Part shown: positions 62,541-64,000 of the stretch, in pieces | Position numbering within the stretch: the stretch's first letter is position 1 | Layout: every line of letters starts with the position of its first letter | Source of the DNA: Burhinus oedicnemus | Taxonomy: Eukaryota; Chordata; Aves; Charadriiformes; Burhinidae | DNA: 64,000 nucleotides | Direction of reading: 5' to 3' | Assembly (NCBI GenBank): GCA_008921705.1 | Contig: VFFE01007633.1 | Coordinates: 78,316-142,315 of the forward strand | Made by a program: the position numbers and the translations under genes | Notes under the pieces: generated by a model | Told to the model about the DNA's origin: nothing | What the model saw: only the letters and a program-made list of their open reading frames with translations | Database searches by the model: none

Positions 62541-62870
62541 GATCTTGTTCTTTTCTTTTCTTTCCTCCTTCCTTCCTCCATTCCCCCCTTTCCCATACTG
62601 TTCCTTCTCCAGACCCTTACCAGTCCCCTGTCCCTCAGCACGAATCTTTCCCATCCTCCCCCATCCAGATACCATCTTGCAAGGACCTTAGTTTTAGCCA
62701 CAACTGACCTAACCTGGCAGATTAAATCCCACCAGTAATCAGCACTTCTCCCCTCCCCCTGACAAAGCCTCACCTTTGACCAATCAGCCCAGGAACTGAG
62801 AAAGGGCTCGAGAACATAGAAAAGAAAGTTTAGGCCTGCTTCTACCACTGTTGTATATTTCTGTAATTGT
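62541..62870. other. C-rich segment with CCAAT box; possible LTR or promoter remnant
   Basis: A pyrimidine-rich run (62541-62760) leads to TTTGACCAATCAGCCCAGGA near 62776-62795, a consensus CCAAT/NF-Y site. Base composition is distinct from the AT-rich flanks on both sides. No clear TATA box, coding frame or LTR ends were found. Opposing frames (97 and 106 codons) reflect the C-rich composition. Confidence 0.3.
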
Positions 62871-64000
62871 AAATTATAATATGTAATTACATAGTGTACA
62901 AGTTACAAACAAATGAAAACACTTTTAAAAATATTCTTGTATCAAATGTGTATTCAAAATTGTAAACATTGAAAGACTATGATTTCCAAGAAAGTGACAC
63001 AATACTACTTTGGTATTGGTGTCGGACTGGTAGTACAAATTTTTCAGTGGAAACCTTCTTCACCATTTTTTGAAGGTATCTTAGTGATTTCACATGAAAA
63101 TTAGATATCTCTGAAATACATTATTTTGTTTTTGAACCGGACTCAGTACAAGTATAATTAGATGAAAATAGATGTCTAATAGCTAAATGATATTAGAATT
63201 TTAATTAGGAGAGGTAACACACTGAAATGCACTGTTGTAATTCTTCTGTGCTCCAAAGCTTGTCTATAATTATACAAATCCTCTATAGAGCTTCTTTCTG
63301 TCATATTTTATCTGATATTCTTATAGGCAATCCTTAGCATTGCTCACATCTTGCAGATGCCTTAAAATGCATGAACACTTTTTGAGAAAAAAAAAAAAAA
63401 GTGAATGTTTCAAAGACTACAACCAAAGCTTAAACTTACTAAGCTGAATACACTTTGACAATTAAAGAAAATCTGGGGAAAAAAAAATTACATTCTTCTA
63501 CCCATAAGTCTTGAACTGGAATTCCTTTTCGTAGGGATGCAACCTCATAGCTCCACATGAAATAACTTATTTCATCTTTATGATGATATTATCAGATTAT
63601 CTTTTTTTATTTTCTTGTCTTTCAGTTGCAAAAATTATCTCCTAGAAGGTTGTTTCTAGTACTTTGTGGGATGTACCATCACCTTTAAACATACTTACAA
63701 AATATGTAGAGAATAGAGGATTTGCACCTGGAATATCCTTAGGGACTACTCAATTGCAATTAATTTAACTAGACACTGGATGTCAGTATTGCCATTTTAT
63801 ATTAAAAAAAAAAGGAAAAAAAGGAAAATAAAGAAAATCCAAGGTGTAACCAGAAGTAGATATAGAAGAAGTCTAATCGAATCATTCAGAACAGTTTAGA
63901 AGCTAATTAGCATTCTGTATCTTCATGGTAGGAAGAATATGTTGGCTTTAAAGAAGCAGCTCTCCATAAAGGTTTTGATTTCTATTAGGAACAAACAGAT
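62871..64000. other. AT-rich non-coding DNA
   Basis: No gene recognised. Poly-A runs lie near 63389-63403 and an A-rich run at about 63803-63837. Confidence 0.45.

Noticed and set aside
62528..62848. 106-codon minus frame rich in Arg/Gly
   Set aside because: Opposing plus frame (62445-62738) is also open; both reflect C-rich composition, not coding.

Overview
This window looks like nuclear DNA from a bird. It is AT-rich and intergenic or intronic, with no convincing cellular protein-coding exon, rRNA, tRNA or CRISPR array. The avian call rests on many CR1 LINE copies whose 3' ends carry the CR1-type 8-bp tail repeat (ATTCTGTG or ATTCTATG units). It also rests on several copies of an LTR family, beginning TGTTGGTTTTGGCTGGG and ending near TTAAACCACGACA, that I recognise as common in bird genomes. 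The species cannot be fixed from the sequence; many of these repeats fit a neoavian bird.

Layout: 1-6.7 kb is mostly unique AT-rich DNA with one LTR-like candidate (about 0.69-1.23 kb). 6.74-8.03 kb is a 5'-truncated plus-strand CR1 (copy A), followed by a (TTCCC)n array. 9.04-9.70 kb is a CpG-retaining patch with no repeat signature. 14.5-15.85 kb holds a plus-strand LTR apparently inserted into an older retroviral LTR/leader. 23.9-27.4 kb is an old minus-strand CR1 (copy B) split by two younger plus-strand CR1 tails, one ending in a 16-copy TATTC array. 28.7-29.3 kb is a minus-strand LTR, and 29.44-32.33 kb is the longest CR1 (copy C, minus), spanning endonuclease and reverse transcriptase. 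32.6-33.4 kb has an ancient CR1 trace and an LTR 3' fragment. A 112-bp sequence occurs twice, at 34.36 and 35.77 kb. 37.6-38.2 kb is a solo-LTR-like element with TATA and polyadenylation signals, followed by a decayed plus-strand CR1 (38.3-39.6 kb). 45.68-46.25 kb is a solo LTR with a perfect 5-bp target duplication and a 20-N assembly gap inside it. 49.9-50.24 kb is a GC-rich avian interspersed repeat. 52.3-54.55 kb contains an old CR1, an LTR fragment and an 80-bp CR1 tail. 58.2-60.0 kb is another cluster of CR1 copies of different ages.

The only coding sequence I can assign is retrotransposon-derived and broken: CR1 ORF2 remnants with frameshifts and stops. I found no new multi-gene system. 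The observations most worth a second look are a nonsense codon shared by two independent CR1 insertions, the repeated 112-bp unit, the CpG-retaining patch, an unusually open AT-rich frame at 55.74-56.28 kb, and the order of nested insertions.
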